From Acinetobacter sp. XS-4 (GTDB taxonomy: Bacteria; Pseudomonadota; Gammaproteobacteria; Pseudomonadales; Moraxellaceae), in NCBI RefSeq assembly GCF_023920705.1, contig NZ_CP094657.1, positions 2,790,001-2,854,000 on the forward strand: a stretch of DNA of 64,000 nucleotides. Direction: 5' to 3'. Made by a program: the position numbers and the translations under genes. The number at the start of each line of letters is the position of its first letter. Positions within the stretch are counted from its first letter, which is position 1. The notes under the pieces are model-generated. The model did no database searches. It was not told where the DNA came from and worked only from the letters and a program-made list of their open reading frames with translations. This document shows, piece by piece, positions 44,671 through 55,243 of this stretch.

Positions 44671-46029
44671 ATGGATACGAGCAAGGTTAATATTAATGAG
44701 CTAATTGATAAGGCACGTTTTACACCTTTCCATTGGAAAGTTTTAATCTGGTGTTTACTTATTATTATTTTTGATGGATACGATCTAGTTATTTATGGGG
44801 TTGCTCTTCCTCTCTTAATGCAACAATGGTCATTAACTGCGGTAGAAGCTGGTTTACTCGCCAGTGCTGCTCTATTCGGCATGATGTTTGGTGCCATGAT
44901 TTTCGGAACGCTTTCAGACAAATTAGGGCGTAAAAAAACGATTCTGATTTGTGTCACCTTATTTAGCGGGTTTACGTTTATTGGTGCCTTTGCCAAAGGG
45001 CCAACCGAGTTTGCTATTTTGCGCTTTCTGGCAGGCCTTGGTATTGGCGGGGTCATGCCAAACGTTGTGGCGCTTATGACGGAATATGCACCAAAAAAAA
45101 TCCGCAGCACATTGGTCGCAATCATGTTTAGTGGCTATGCAATTGGCGGCATGACATCTGCTCTACTTGGTGCATGGCTGGTTAAAGATATGGGCTGGCA
45201 AATCATGTTTTTAATTGCGGGTGTTCCCCTATTATTACTCCCGCTGATCTGGAAATTTTTACCTGAATCTCTGACCTTTTTAGTGAAATCGAACCATAGC
45301 GAACAGGCAAAAAGTATTGTCAGTAAAATTGCACCTCAAACTCAGTTAAATGCGAATACTCAACTGGTATTAAACGAAAGTACAACAACAGATGCTCCTG
45401 TCCGTGCACTTTTCCAACAAGGTCGTACCTTCAGCACATTTATGTTCTGGATTGCTTTCTTTATGTGTTTACTCATGGTGTATGCCTTAGGAAGCTGGTT
45501 ACCTAAACTCATGCTGCAAGCAGGCTATTCGTTAGGTGCGAGCATGTTGTTCCTGTTTGCACTCAATATTGGTGGCATGGTCGGTGCAATTGGTGGCGGT
45601 GCTTTAGCAGACAGATTCCATTTAAAACCTGTTATTACAATCATGTTTATTGTGGGATCAGCAGCTTTAATTCTGCTCGGCATTAATAGTCCGCAATTTA
45701 TTTTATATAGCCTGATTGCGATTGCTGGCGCTGCCACAATTGGTTCACAAATCTTACTCTACACTTTCGTTGCACAGTTCTATCCAACAGCACTTCGTTC
45801 AACTGGCATGGGCTGGGCATCTGGAATTGGCCGTATTGGTGCGATTATTGGACCAGTTTTAACAGGAGCACTACTCACACTTGAGCTTCCTCACCAAATG
45901 AATTTCTTAGCGATTGCAATTCCGGGTGTGATTGCTGCACTTGCAATATTTATGGTCAATCTAAAAGCCTCTGTTGCTGCACAGACTCCATCAACTTTTA
46001 ACTCTCAAAACACGCTTACTCAGCAGTAA
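44671..46029 (+). CDS. benK: Benzoate transporter, MFS (aromatic acid:H+ symporter)
   Basis: The 452-residue, 12-helix protein has AAHS-family features: WKVLIWCLLIIIFDGYDLVI near the N-terminus (DGYD being the signature), LSDKLGRKKTILI between helices 2 and 3, and a middle loop before the second half. It imports benzoate across the inner membrane. The frame opens at 44644, but ATG 44671 follows GGAGG with an eight-base gap. benP follows after 44 bases. Confidence 0.95.
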   Translation: MDTSKVNINELIDKARFTPFHWKVLIWCLLIIIFDGYDLVIYGVALPLLMQQWSLTAVEAGLLASAALFGMMFGAMIFGTLSDKLGRKKTILICVTLFSGFTFIGAFAKGPTEFAILRFLAGLGIGGVMPNVVALMTEYAPKKIRSTLVAIMFSGYAIGGMTSALLGAWLVKDMGWQIMFLIAGVPLLLLPLIWKFLPESLTFLVKSNHSEQAKSIVSKIAPQTQLNANTQLVLNESTTTDAPVRALFQQGRTFSTFMFWIAFFMCLLMVYALGSWLPKLMLQAGYSLGASMLFLFALNIGGMVGAIGGGALADRFHLKPVITIMFIVGSAALILLGINSPQFILYSLIAIAGAATIGSQILLYTFVAQFYPTALRSTGMGWASGIGRIGAIIGPVLTGALLTLELPHQMNFLAIAIPGVIAALAIFMVNLKASVAAQTPSTFNSQNTLTQQ

Positions 46030-46073
46030 ACATACATGCGCCGAGGACTGGCGCATCTTTTTGGAAATGGATT

Positions 46074-47336
46074 ATGGAATTATTACACCGCTTTAAACCA
46101 TGTAATTTAGCAATCGCAACATTATTAGGCTTATTGACTAGCTCAAATTTATGGGCAGCAGATACGGCTCAACAAGGCGAAGATGAATGGAAATTCACTT
46201 TAAAAAACGCCTATATCAATCGTAATTTTGATAATGATGCACTCAAAGATACGGGCAGTTGGTCTCAGGCAGCATCTTTATTTTATAAATCGAAAATGCA
46301 TGACACCCCACTGCAAATTGCAGACAAGCCAATCACGATTGGGGCTGATGCTTCTGTTCAATACGCTGTGCGCTTAAGTTCAGACAAACATGTTGCAGAT
46401 ACGGTTTTGCCTTTTAATAAGGAAACTCAGTCACAAGCATCGGACTTCTTAAAATACGGCGCCACTTTAAAATTAGGCTATGACAAAACACTTTTAAGTG
46501 TCGGTGAACTCTGGCTCGATTTACCCGTAACGGCTGTTGATGCCAGCCGACAATTACTTGCCTCTTATTGGGGAACCAATCTTAAATCGCAACTTTCAGA
46601 TCAGCTCTATGCTGAAATTGGTCGGGTTGAAAAAGTGTCGCCACGTAATGAAGAAGACTTTAAAAAGTTTTCCTTTACGGCAAATGGGGTTACTAAAGAA
46701 TCTGATGGTTTAAATTACATAGATCTGCGCTATCAATTTACACCATCTTTAAAGGGCGAATATTACTTTGGTAATTTGGAAGACCTCTACAACAAACACT
46801 ATGTTGGACTTGAGCATAATTGGAAACAACCTAACTTCGCCCTCACCTCTAAGTTTAAATACTTCAATGCAAAAGATGACGGCAATACTTTTGATATTGA
46901 TGCGCAAAATATTGGGGTGCTAGAAACTCTCAAAGTAAAAAATCACACCTTCGGTTTAGGATACCAACAAATTATGGGTGAGTCGGCTTATCCATTACCA
47001 GATGGTTTCTTACCAGAAACGTATTTCATTAACTGGAATGCAACAGGTTTCTTTAAAGAAGATGAAAAGTCTTACCATGTTATGTATGGCTATGACTTTA
47101 AAGATTATGTACCGGGCCTAAATGCAATGGTGAAATATGTTTACGGAAATGATTTTAAAGCAGCCAATGGCGAGAAAAATCATGAAACCGAGTCAAATGT
47201 GATTTTAAACTATGCGTTTCAACAGCCATTCTTAAAAGGTCTTGCCCTGCAATATATTCGTATTGATTACAACGTTAAACATGGCAATGACTTTGGTGAA
47301 GATCGCTTGTTTGTAAACTACACCAAAAAGTTTTAA
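46074..47336 (+). CDS. benP: OprD-family outer-membrane porin BenP
   Basis: The 420-residue protein has a signal peptide (LAIATLLGLLTSSNLWAA) and the mature OprD-type beat EWKFTLKNAYINRNFDND, DTGSWSQAASLFYKS, followed by alternating strands to a terminal KKF. This family forms channels for aromatic acids and other small anions. It is the last gene of the benzoate cluster. The name follows the A. baylyi benP position. A strong terminator follows. Confidence 0.92.
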   Translation: MELLHRFKPCNLAIATLLGLLTSSNLWAADTAQQGEDEWKFTLKNAYINRNFDNDALKDTGSWSQAASLFYKSKMHDTPLQIADKPITIGADASVQYAVRLSSDKHVADTVLPFNKETQSQASDFLKYGATLKLGYDKTLLSVGELWLDLPVTAVDASRQLLASYWGTNLKSQLSDQLYAEIGRVEKVSPRNEEDFKKFSFTANGVTKESDGLNYIDLRYQFTPSLKGEYYFGNLEDLYNKHYVGLEHNWKQPNFALTSKFKYFNAKDDGNTFDIDAQNIGVLETLKVKNHTFGLGYQQIMGESAYPLPDGFLPETYFINWNATGFFKEDEKSYHVMYGYDFKDYVPGLNAMVKYVYGNDFKAANGEKNHETESNVILNYAFQQPFLKGLALQYIRIDYNVKHGNDFGEDRLFVNYTKKF

Positions 47337-47354
47337 CAACTTTTGATTCAATCT

Positions 47355-47383
47355 AAGCGGGCCAAAATTGGCCCGCTTTTTTA
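47355..47383 (+). terminator. Rho-independent terminator after benP
   Basis: AAGCGGGCCAA and TTGGCCCGCTT form a strong stem with six T. It ends the benzoate transcription unit. Confidence 0.9.
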
Positions 47384-47397
47384 TATTATTTCGCTCA

Positions 47398-47429
47398 TAA
47401 AAAAACGCTCTTACAAGCGTTTTTTTTAA
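47398..47429. terminator. Terminator of the FabH-like gene
   Basis: AAAAACGCT and AGCGTTTTT form a short stem, with T runs on both strands. It lies 14 bases after the stop codon of the convergent FabH-like gene. Confidence 0.8.
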
Positions 47430-47442
47430 TTAATCTTGTAGC

Positions 47443-48558
<1,116 letters not shown>

Positions 48559-48644
48559 CTAAAAAAATGAATAGGGTCTGTTAATCTTTCATTTATAAAT
48601 TGCGTTGTAAGCTAAACAACAACATAAACAGACCCCGATCTATC

Positions 48645-51600
48645 TTAACTGATTCCCAAACGATCCCATAACTTTTGCAGTCGAGTTGGCGAAATAGGCA
48701 TCTTAGTTTTCATCGGCTGAGAAAATAAAGAAATGCGGAATTCTTCCAACATCAAATACAATTCTTTGATTTTGGGATCGTTTTTGAATTTAAATACCTT
48801 GTCCATCCATGGATCGACATCGTCAATTGCTGCATGATCTCGCTGTAGATTATTTGGCAATCGATCTAAACGCAATAGCAGCGCTTTTAAATATCGTGGA
48901 TATTCCTGCCAAAGATCGACTGGTTGGCAGTAAACAAAATTACCAAGTGACATTAAATCTAGCTGATCTTCAATATCATCAACGCTACGACCAAATATAT
49001 CTCGGTCGAGTACCAATAACTGACGGCGAATTTGCTGCCATTGAATATAGATATCACTTAATTGCTCAAGTGCTTGCTGACCATGACTCAAAAATTGCTT
49101 TTTGACCTGCTCAAGCAGTTTATTAAATTCATCTGCATTAATTGGCAAAGTTGTAATTGCCATTTGCAACGTTGCATAGACCAACATCTGCTCAAGCTTA
49201 GCTTTATCACCCAAAGGTGAATATGCCAAAGCAAGCGGTTTTGAAATCTGCTTTTTCAACTGGCGAACCAAGTCACCAAGCTGCATATGGACCAGACGGA
49301 TAATCCCTTCACGATGCTGCTTAATGGCTTCAGCCTGATCATTAAAAGTCTGTATAACAACGCCTGAGTCATCTTTAGCTTCAATTTCAGCAAAAGCTTT
49401 TGTAGGTACCAAAGCCTGATATTGTTTCACAACAACACCCGTAACTTTATGTGAAGCCTCAAAAGTAAAATTCTCAGGGAAGTTTTTAAACTCACCTTTT
49501 TGCTGTTTCACTGGACGATGTGTTTCTACGCGGCAACGCGCTTTTAACTCAGGTAAATCACGACCTTTTGCAATCAACTTACCTTTTTCATCAATCACCT
49601 TAATGAAAGGCACCAAATATGGATCAATGCGTTCAAACGAGAAATCTTTGTCAGTAATTTGCTCACCACGTAAGGCAAAAGCTAAATAACTAAAGATATG
49701 TTCACGTAAATGTACAGCATCAATGCCTTGCATGAGCTTGCGAGCAGTATCAGGAATAGGCACTACATTACGACGCTTATCTTTAGGTAAAGCTTTCAGT
49801 AAAGCCTCAATTAAATCTTGGCGCCAACCCGGAATTCCCCATGACCAGATATTTTCATCAACTTGAGGCAATGCCTGTACAGGAATTTGAACAGTTGCAC
49901 CATCTTCGTCGTGGCTCGGGTCAAAATGATATGTCGTTGCTAAACGTAGCTGCCCATTGTGTAGATGATCTGGGAATTGCTGTGTTGTTGGTCTGTCATT
50001 GAGCCAGAGTGAATCATCTTCAATAAATAAATAACGCGGATGATTTGCTTCTACCGTCGCGCGCCAGTCTTCAAAACTACGACGGCTTGCGATTTCTTCG
50101 GGAATCTTAGAGGCATAAAACTGATAAATGGTTTCTTCATCGACGACTAAATCACGGCGACGCAATTTATCTTCAACTCGCTCCACTTCTTCAAGTTTAA
50201 GTAAGTTGTGTTTTAAAAATGGTGGAATCGTACCCAAATTACCTGTGGTTAATGCATCACGTAAGAAAATCTCATGCGCAGCGGGCTGATCAACTTTCTC
50301 AAAATTAATTAAGCGTTTTGGTTCAATAATTAAACCAAACAACGAAATTTGAGCATAAGCATTTACGATCCCCGCTTTCTTAGACCAATGCGGCTCGAAA
50401 TAGTGATATTTCAATAAATCACGTGCAGCAAGCAAAATCCATTCAGGGTCAATTTTGGCTAAAGTACGTAAGTACACTTGAGAGGTTTCAACCATCTCAA
50501 AAGCCATCACCCAAGAGGTATTGGTTTTGTGCAAAGTACTTGCAGGAAAAACTTTAGCCTTTTGCTGACGCACTGCCATAAAGGTATTTCGTTCATCTGT
50601 TTTATTGGCAATAAAAGACAACAAACCTGTCAGCAACGCACGGTGCAAGTTTTCATAGTTCGCAGCTTTTTCATTAAAGCTGAGTTTTAAACCTTCTGCT
50701 AACTCAACTAATTGCTGGTGTGTCTGCTTCCACTCACGTAAGCGTAACCAACTTAAAAAATTCTGCTTGGCAAACTGACGTCGTTTATTTTCAGACATGC
50801 CAGCTTCACCTTTAGGATTTAAAGTATCCCAAAGTTTCAAATAAAACAGAAAATCTGAATCTGCTTCCTTAAACAAAGCATGCTTTTGGTCGGCCTGCAT
50901 TTGTTTGTCTGCCGGACGCTCACGCGGGTCTTGAACCGCCAGAGCACTTACCACAATCAAAATTTCTTTGAGCACGCCAAAATGAGCACCGCCCACAATC
51001 ATACGAGCAAGTCGTGGGTCAATTGGCATACGTGCCATCATTTGCCCGACTTTAGTCAGCTCATTTTTCTTCTCGTTAAGTGCACCTAACTCAATCAGCA
51101 ACTTCCGTCCATCATTTACAAGTCGGAAATCTGGTGGCTCAATAAAATCAAAGTTTTCTAGCTCACCCAAACCTAAACTGTGCATTTGTAAAATAACAGA
51201 CGCTAAGTTAGTACGTTTAATTTCAGGCTCAGTAAATTCGGGACGGCTTACGAAATCTTCTTCGCTATATAAACGAATACACACACCCGCAGCAATACGA
51301 CCACAACGTCCTTTACGCTGATTGGCAGCAGCCTGAGAAATTGCCTCAATTGGTAAACGTTGCACACGTGAACGATAGTTATAACGAGAAATACGGGCAA
51401 AACCGCTATCAATTACATAACGAATATTTGGAACTGTAAGTGCAGTTTCGGCCACGTTCGTCGCAATAATAATACGACGGCCTTTACCACCTGGACTAAA
51501 AATCTTTTGTTGTTCAGAAACAGCTAAGCGCGCATACAAAGGTAAAATTTCGGTATGTCTTGGCCCGTACTTTTGCAAGGTTTCCTGCAACTCACGAATT

Positions 51601-52529
51601 TCTTGCTCTGTACTTGAGAAAATTAAAATATCGGCATGTTCAGGATGACCTTTTGCTTCTGCATCAGCAAAGCATTCTTCAACTGCCTGAACGACTGCTC
51701 GAGGTAGATTTTCTTCAAAATCATCAAACTCATCGTCATCACTTCCTCCAATATTCATCTCTGAAATTGGGCGATAAAGCACTTCGACTGGATAACTACG
51801 CCCTTCCACTTCAAAAATAGGCGCATCATTAAAGTAATTACTAAAACGATTTACATCTAAAGTTGCCGAAGTCACGATAACTTTTAAGTCTGGGCGTTTT
51901 GGCAGTAATTGCTTTAAATAACCCATAATAAAATCGATATTGAGTGAGCGTTCATGCGCTTCATCAATAATGATCGTGTCATATTTAGATAAAAAACGGT
52001 CATTGCCTAACTCAGCAAGCAAAATACCATCGGTCATTAACCGTACAATTGAATCTTGCGAACCTTGTTCATTAAAACGGATTTTAAAACCAATCGATTC
52101 ACCGAGCTTTTCGCCGACTTCTTCTGCAATACGCTGAGAAACACTACGTGCAGCTAAACGGCGTGGCTGTGTATGACCAATCATACCGGTTAAGCCACGA
52201 CCTGCTAGCATTGCAATTTGAGGAAGCTGAGTAGTTTTACCTGAACCTGTTTCACCCGCCACAATAATGACCTGATGCTTTTGAATCGCATCAATTAAAC
52301 GGTCAGCATATTGAGAAACAGGGAGTTCCTGATTCAGTTTAATTTTAGGGAGACGTTCAAATCGCTGCCTTACTTTGGCATTAGATTGTTCAAATAATTT
52401 TTCAATCTCTGCTGTATTGGCTTTTTTATCTTTACGCAAACGATTTAAACGGTAACGATCTCTTGCCATTACCCACTGATCAATATTTAAATCATTCTGC
52501 ACAGACAAATTTTCCTGAAAATACAACAA
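48645..52529 (-). CDS. hrpA: ATP-dependent RNA helicase HrpA (DEAH box)
   Basis: The 1294-residue protein has Walker A VAGETGSGKTTQLPQIA, the DEAH box TIIIDEAHERSLN, SATLD as motif III, TNVAETALTVPNIRYVIDSG as motif V, and QRKGRCGRIAAG as motif VI. The C-terminal half has the OB-fold and the DUF3418 domain. It matches the length of E. coli HrpA (about 1300). It unwinds RNA and, in E. coli, rescues stalled ribosomes by splitting them. Start chosen as MLYFQENLS; the first helicase motif starts around residue 90. Confidence 0.95.
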   Translation of the reverse strand: MLYFQENLSVQNDLNIDQWVMARDRYRLNRLRKDKKANTAEIEKLFEQSNAKVRQRFERLPKIKLNQELPVSQYADRLIDAIQKHQVIIVAGETGSGKTTQLPQIAMLAGRGLTGMIGHTQPRRLAARSVSQRIAEEVGEKLGESIGFKIRFNEQGSQDSIVRLMTDGILLAELGNDRFLSKYDTIIIDEAHERSLNIDFIMGYLKQLLPKRPDLKVIVTSATLDVNRFSNYFNDAPIFEVEGRSYPVEVLYRPISEMNIGGSDDDEFDDFEENLPRAVVQAVEECFADAEAKGHPEHADILIFSSTEQEIRELQETLQKYGPRHTEILPLYARLAVSEQQKIFSPGGKGRRIIIATNVAETALTVPNIRYVIDSGFARISRYNYRSRVQRLPIEAISQAAANQRKGRCGRIAAGVCIRLYSEEDFVSRPEFTEPEIKRTNLASVILQMHSLGLGELENFDFIEPPDFRLVNDGRKLLIELGALNEKKNELTKVGQMMARMPIDPRLARMIVGGAHFGVLKEILIVVSALAVQDPRERPADKQMQADQKHALFKEADSDFLFYLKLWDTLNPKGEAGMSENKRRQFAKQNFLSWLRLREWKQTHQQLVELAEGLKLSFNEKAANYENLHRALLTGLLSFIANKTDERNTFMAVRQQKAKVFPASTLHKTNTSWVMAFEMVETSQVYLRTLAKIDPEWILLAARDLLKYHYFEPHWSKKAGIVNAYAQISLFGLIIEPKRLINFEKVDQPAAHEIFLRDALTTGNLGTIPPFLKHNLLKLEEVERVEDKLRRRDLVVDEETIYQFYASKIPEEIASRRSFEDWRATVEANHPRYLFIEDDSLWLNDRPTTQQFPDHLHNGQLRLATTYHFDPSHDEDGATVQIPVQALPQVDENIWSWGIPGWRQDLIEALLKALPKDKRRNVVPIPDTARKLMQGIDAVHLREHIFSYLAFALRGEQITDKDFSFERIDPYLVPFIKVIDEKGKLIAKGRDLPELKARCRVETHRPVKQQKGEFKNFPENFTFEASHKVTGVVVKQYQALVPTKAFAEIEAKDDSGVVIQTFNDQAEAIKQHREGIIRLVHMQLGDLVRQLKKQISKPLALAYSPLGDKAKLEQMLVYATLQMAITTLPINADEFNKLLEQVKKQFLSHGQQALEQLSDIYIQWQQIRRQLLVLDRDIFGRSVDDIEDQLDLMSLGNFVYCQPVDLWQEYPRYLKALLLRLDRLPNNLQRDHAAIDDVDPWMDKVFKFKNDPKIKELYLMLEEFRISLFSQPMKTKMPISPTRLQKLWDRLGIS

Positions 52530-52854
52530 TCCTCTATTTTACGCTCTAATGTCCTTCAGGTAAAACACTTGGTTTTTTATATATTTTTAATTTTTTAAAA
52601 TTTTACCCTTGAATTTTGACTAAGTAGACTTCATGTTGTTATGCAAGTTTCTTTTACTATAACTGTCATTTGATTTACATGTTTTTGCAGTCAAATCGAA
52701 TACAGTGTTTGGGGACTTAAAAATCGTAAATTTATTACTTATTCAATTTTCCGATTTTAGTCATGTAAAAATACTATTTCCCCAATAAAGAATTTTTATT
52801 TATTCTACATCTCGTAAACAAGTTTAAATATAAACCTCAATCATGGAGACAATG
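52530..52854. other. hrpA-ahpC divergent region
   Basis: This AT-rich gap of 325 bases should contain the ahpC promoter and an OxyR site, but I cannot point to a clear OxyR tetranucleotide array. No gene is visible. Confidence 0.35.
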
Positions 52855-53418
52855 ATGAGCTTGATTAATACTGAAGTTAAACCATTCCAAGCAACTGCTT
52901 ACCACAACGGCCAATTTGTTGAAGTTAACGAAACTAACCTTAAAGGTAAGTGGTCTGTTGTATTCTTCTATCCAGCTGACTTCACTTTCGTTTGCCCAAC
53001 TGAACTTGGTGACTTAGCTGACAACTACGCTGAATTCCAAAAACTTGGTGTTGAAATTTATGCTGTATCTACTGATACACACTTCACGCACAAAGCTTGG
53101 CATGACACTTCTGAAGAAATCAAAAAAATCCAATATCCATTAGTTGGTGACCCAACTTGGACTCTTTCTAAAAACTTCGACGTTCTTATTGAATCTGAAG
53201 GTTTAGCTGACCGCGGTACTTTCGTTATCGATCCAGAAGGTAAAATCCAAATCGTTGAACTTAACGCTGGCGGTATCGGCCGTGACGCATCTGAACTTCT
53301 TCGTAAAGTAAAAGCTGCTCAATATGTACACTCTCACCCAGGTGAAGTTTGCCCAGCTAAATGGAAAGAAGGCGAAGCTACTCTTGCTCCATCTATCGAC
53401 CTAGTTGGTAAAATCTAA
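52855..53418 (+). CDS. ahpC: Alkyl hydroperoxide reductase peroxidase subunit
   Basis: The 187-residue 2-Cys peroxiredoxin begins [20 protein letters not shown]. It has the peroxidatic Cys in [15 protein letters not shown] and the resolving Cys in [14 protein letters not shown]. It reduces H2O2 and organic hydroperoxides using electrons from AhpF, which lies about 4 kb away. The frame begins at 52843, but ATG 52855 has GGAG six bases upstream and gives the standard length. It has high codon regularity (a highly expressed gene). Confidence 0.97.
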   Translation: MSLINTEVKPFQATAYHNGQFVEVNETNLKGKWSVVFFYPADFTFVCPTELGDLADNYAEFQKLGVEIYAVSTDTHFTHKAWHDTSEEIKKIQYPLVGDPTWTLSKNFDVLIESEGLADRGTFVIDPEGKIQIVELNAGGIGRDASELLRKVKAAQYVHSHPGEVCPAKWKEGEATLAPSIDLVGKI

Positions 53419-53445
53419 TTTTTTAGATTAGACCAATACGTCTGA

Positions 53446-53473
53446 GACCACCCTTTTTAGGGTGGTTTTTTTA
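53446..53473 (+). terminator. Rho-independent terminator after ahpC
   Basis: ACCACCCT and AGGGTGGT form the stem, followed by seven T. Confidence 0.88.
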
Positions 53474-53670
53474 TTGGTTATTTTTATAAATCTAAGCCTT
53501 ATTCCATACCCCAATTTTATAGCTAATTTTTTACAATTCTTATACTTATAAATTTATAGCAATATTCATTTATGAATTGTCAGCCTGCTTAACTTAGAGT
53601 ACTGTCGAATTATGAAACAAAAGAGTTTTATATATGTATTAAAAGATCAAACAAAAGTAGGAGTAGTTAT

Positions 53671-53880
53671 ATGGAAAAATCTGTTGTTGTAACCTCTTGG
53701 AAATACGATGTTTCTTCACGCTATTTAAAAATTTTCTATAGCAATGGCTCAGGTGAGCTCTACCATCCAGTTCCAGAGTTTATCTACAATAATTTGTTAC
53801 GTACCAATGATAAAACTGCATTTGTTCACAAATATCTTGAGTTTGATCTGCATTTTAACAGACTCCGTATTTCTGCTTAA
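53671..53880 (+). CDS. KTSC domain protein
   Basis: The 69-residue protein reads VVVTSWKYDVSSRYLKIFYS, NGSGELYHPVPEFIYNNLLR and ends TAFVHKYLEF. The pattern of a Tyr-Asp in the first strand, the (Y/V)xxVPxxxY helix and a final F-x-x-x-I(L) matches KTSC domains, though the C-terminal K-T-S-C-like tail is diverged. The function is unknown. It is separate from ahpC, with a terminator between them. Confidence 0.65.
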   Translation: MEKSVVVTSWKYDVSSRYLKIFYSNGSGELYHPVPEFIYNNLLRTNDKTAFVHKYLEFDLHFNRLRISA

Positions 53881-53884
53881 TCAT

Positions 53885-53915
53885 AAAAAATCAGCCCGCT
53901 GGGCTGATCTGTTTT
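53885..53915. terminator. Bidirectional terminator
   Basis: AATCAGCCC and GGGCTGATC form a hairpin, with A and T tracts on both sides. It lies between the KTSC gene (+) and alkM (-). Confidence 0.82.
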
Positions 53916-53929
53916 ATATCTTTTGGCTA

Positions 53930-55123
53930 TTAAGCCGCGTCATTTTGCTCAATATATTTCTCTAGCATTTTTTCCTTCACATCTACATGCATATTGATTT
54001 TACTAAGGTCACCCTTATAGTGCTCGACAACGCGATCATCCATAATTTTTGACCACCAAGATGGAATAAATGCAGGCAAAATCATTGCACCATAACCCGC
54101 TGGTAATTGCGGTGCATCTTCAAAGTGACGTAAGGTCTGAAAGCTGCGAGTTGGATTAGCATGATGATCTGAATGGCGTTGTAATTGATACAAAAACAGA
54201 TTGGTTACTACATTATTATTGTTCCAGCTGTGCTCTGGCAAAGTACGTTCATATTGGCCATTTTCTTTCTTTGCACGCTTTAAACCATAATGTTCAATAT
54301 AATTCACCGATTCAAATAAAGTTACTGCATACGCAGCTTGGGTAACTTGAAATGGAATTGAACGCGCACCAAATTTCGCAAACATGGCTGCATGATAAAC
54401 AGCAGACATTGCCCAGCCATGAATCAGCTCATTTTCCTTACAGAAGAAAGGTAATTTCTTACGTTCTAAACGATTTTTTTCAATTTCAATCGCCGATTTA
54501 AAGCTGCCAATTACAGTACGCGGTAAAAACTTCCAAAAGGTTTCACCAAATTGTGAAGATGCTGGGTCTTCAGGTGTCGCAACGCGGCGGTGGTGTCCAT
54601 AAGGGTGTTCAATTCGGAAATGGTTATAACCCGATGGTGCTAACGCTAAATGCGATAAATAATGTTCAAGCTGCCCATTCTTGTGGCTAAGTTCATGTGC
54701 AGTATTAATGGCAATCCCATTGACCATTCCCACCAAAGTTCCAAGTAAAACCTGATCAGCAAGAGGTGTATTTTTACGACTGGCTAAATATGCCCCATAG
54801 ATATTGGTCGCATATTGCAAAGGAATAAAAAGTTTAACAATGCGAGCGTAATACGGATCTGCTTCTAAATCCGCGATTGCGTCTAATGGCGGATTTTCCT
54901 TGTCTTCCCCAATCAGTTTATCTAATGCCGGAATAACACCATGAATAAATAATGGCCCAAATGAAGCAAAGAACTTTTTAGTTTTTTTAGGACCAAATTG
55001 ATAGCCTGCTAGCCCACCCATTGCAATAGTCGGTACAGCCAAACCCAATAGCCATAAATGACGTTTTTTATCCTTAAATGTTGTTGTCGCTTGCTCGACA
55101 TCCAGTTGAGTATGCATATTCAT
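53930..55123 (-). CDS. alkM: Alkane 1-monooxygenase (AlkM/AlkB type)
   Basis: The 397-residue integral membrane di-iron enzyme has the histidine boxes NTAHELSHKNG, EHPYGHHRRVATPEDPA and LQRHSDHHANPTR, plus the family NYIEHYGL motif. It hydroxylates medium to long n-alkanes at the terminal carbon. Rubredoxin and its reductase are not in this window. The frame begins TTG at 55135, but the ATG at 55123 has GGAG six bases upstream. It diverges from the AraC-type alkR; a tandem repeat lies between. Confidence 0.95.
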   Translation of the reverse strand: MNMHTQLDVEQATTTFKDKKRHLWLLGLAVPTIAMGGLAGYQFGPKKTKKFFASFGPLFIHGVIPALDKLIGEDKENPPLDAIADLEADPYYARIVKLFIPLQYATNIYGAYLASRKNTPLADQVLLGTLVGMVNGIAINTAHELSHKNGQLEHYLSHLALAPSGYNHFRIEHPYGHHRRVATPEDPASSQFGETFWKFLPRTVIGSFKSAIEIEKNRLERKKLPFFCKENELIHGWAMSAVYHAAMFAKFGARSIPFQVTQAAYAVTLFESVNYIEHYGLKRAKKENGQYERTLPEHSWNNNNVVTNLFLYQLQRHSDHHANPTRSFQTLRHFEDAPQLPAGYGAMILPAFIPSWWSKIMDDRVVEHYKGDLSKINMHVDVKEKMLEKYIEQNDAA

Positions 55124-55188
55124 TAGAGACTCCAATCAAACACAAAATGTTTTGCTTGAATTGATTGTGCTCGTTCATAGCCCCTCTA

Positions 55189-55228
55189 TATTATCATTTT
55201 AAGACTTGCTATTATCATTTTAAGACTT
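55189..55228. repeat. Tandem 19-bp direct repeat, candidate AlkR operator
   Basis: TATTATCATTTTAAGACTT at 55189-55207 is repeated exactly at 55210-55228. The 21-base period is two DNA turns, so both copies face the same side, a layout typical of AraC/XylS activators. It lies between alkM (start 55123) and alkR (start 55244). Confidence 0.75.
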
Positions 55229-55243
55229 TGCTGAGTTTTTCTT

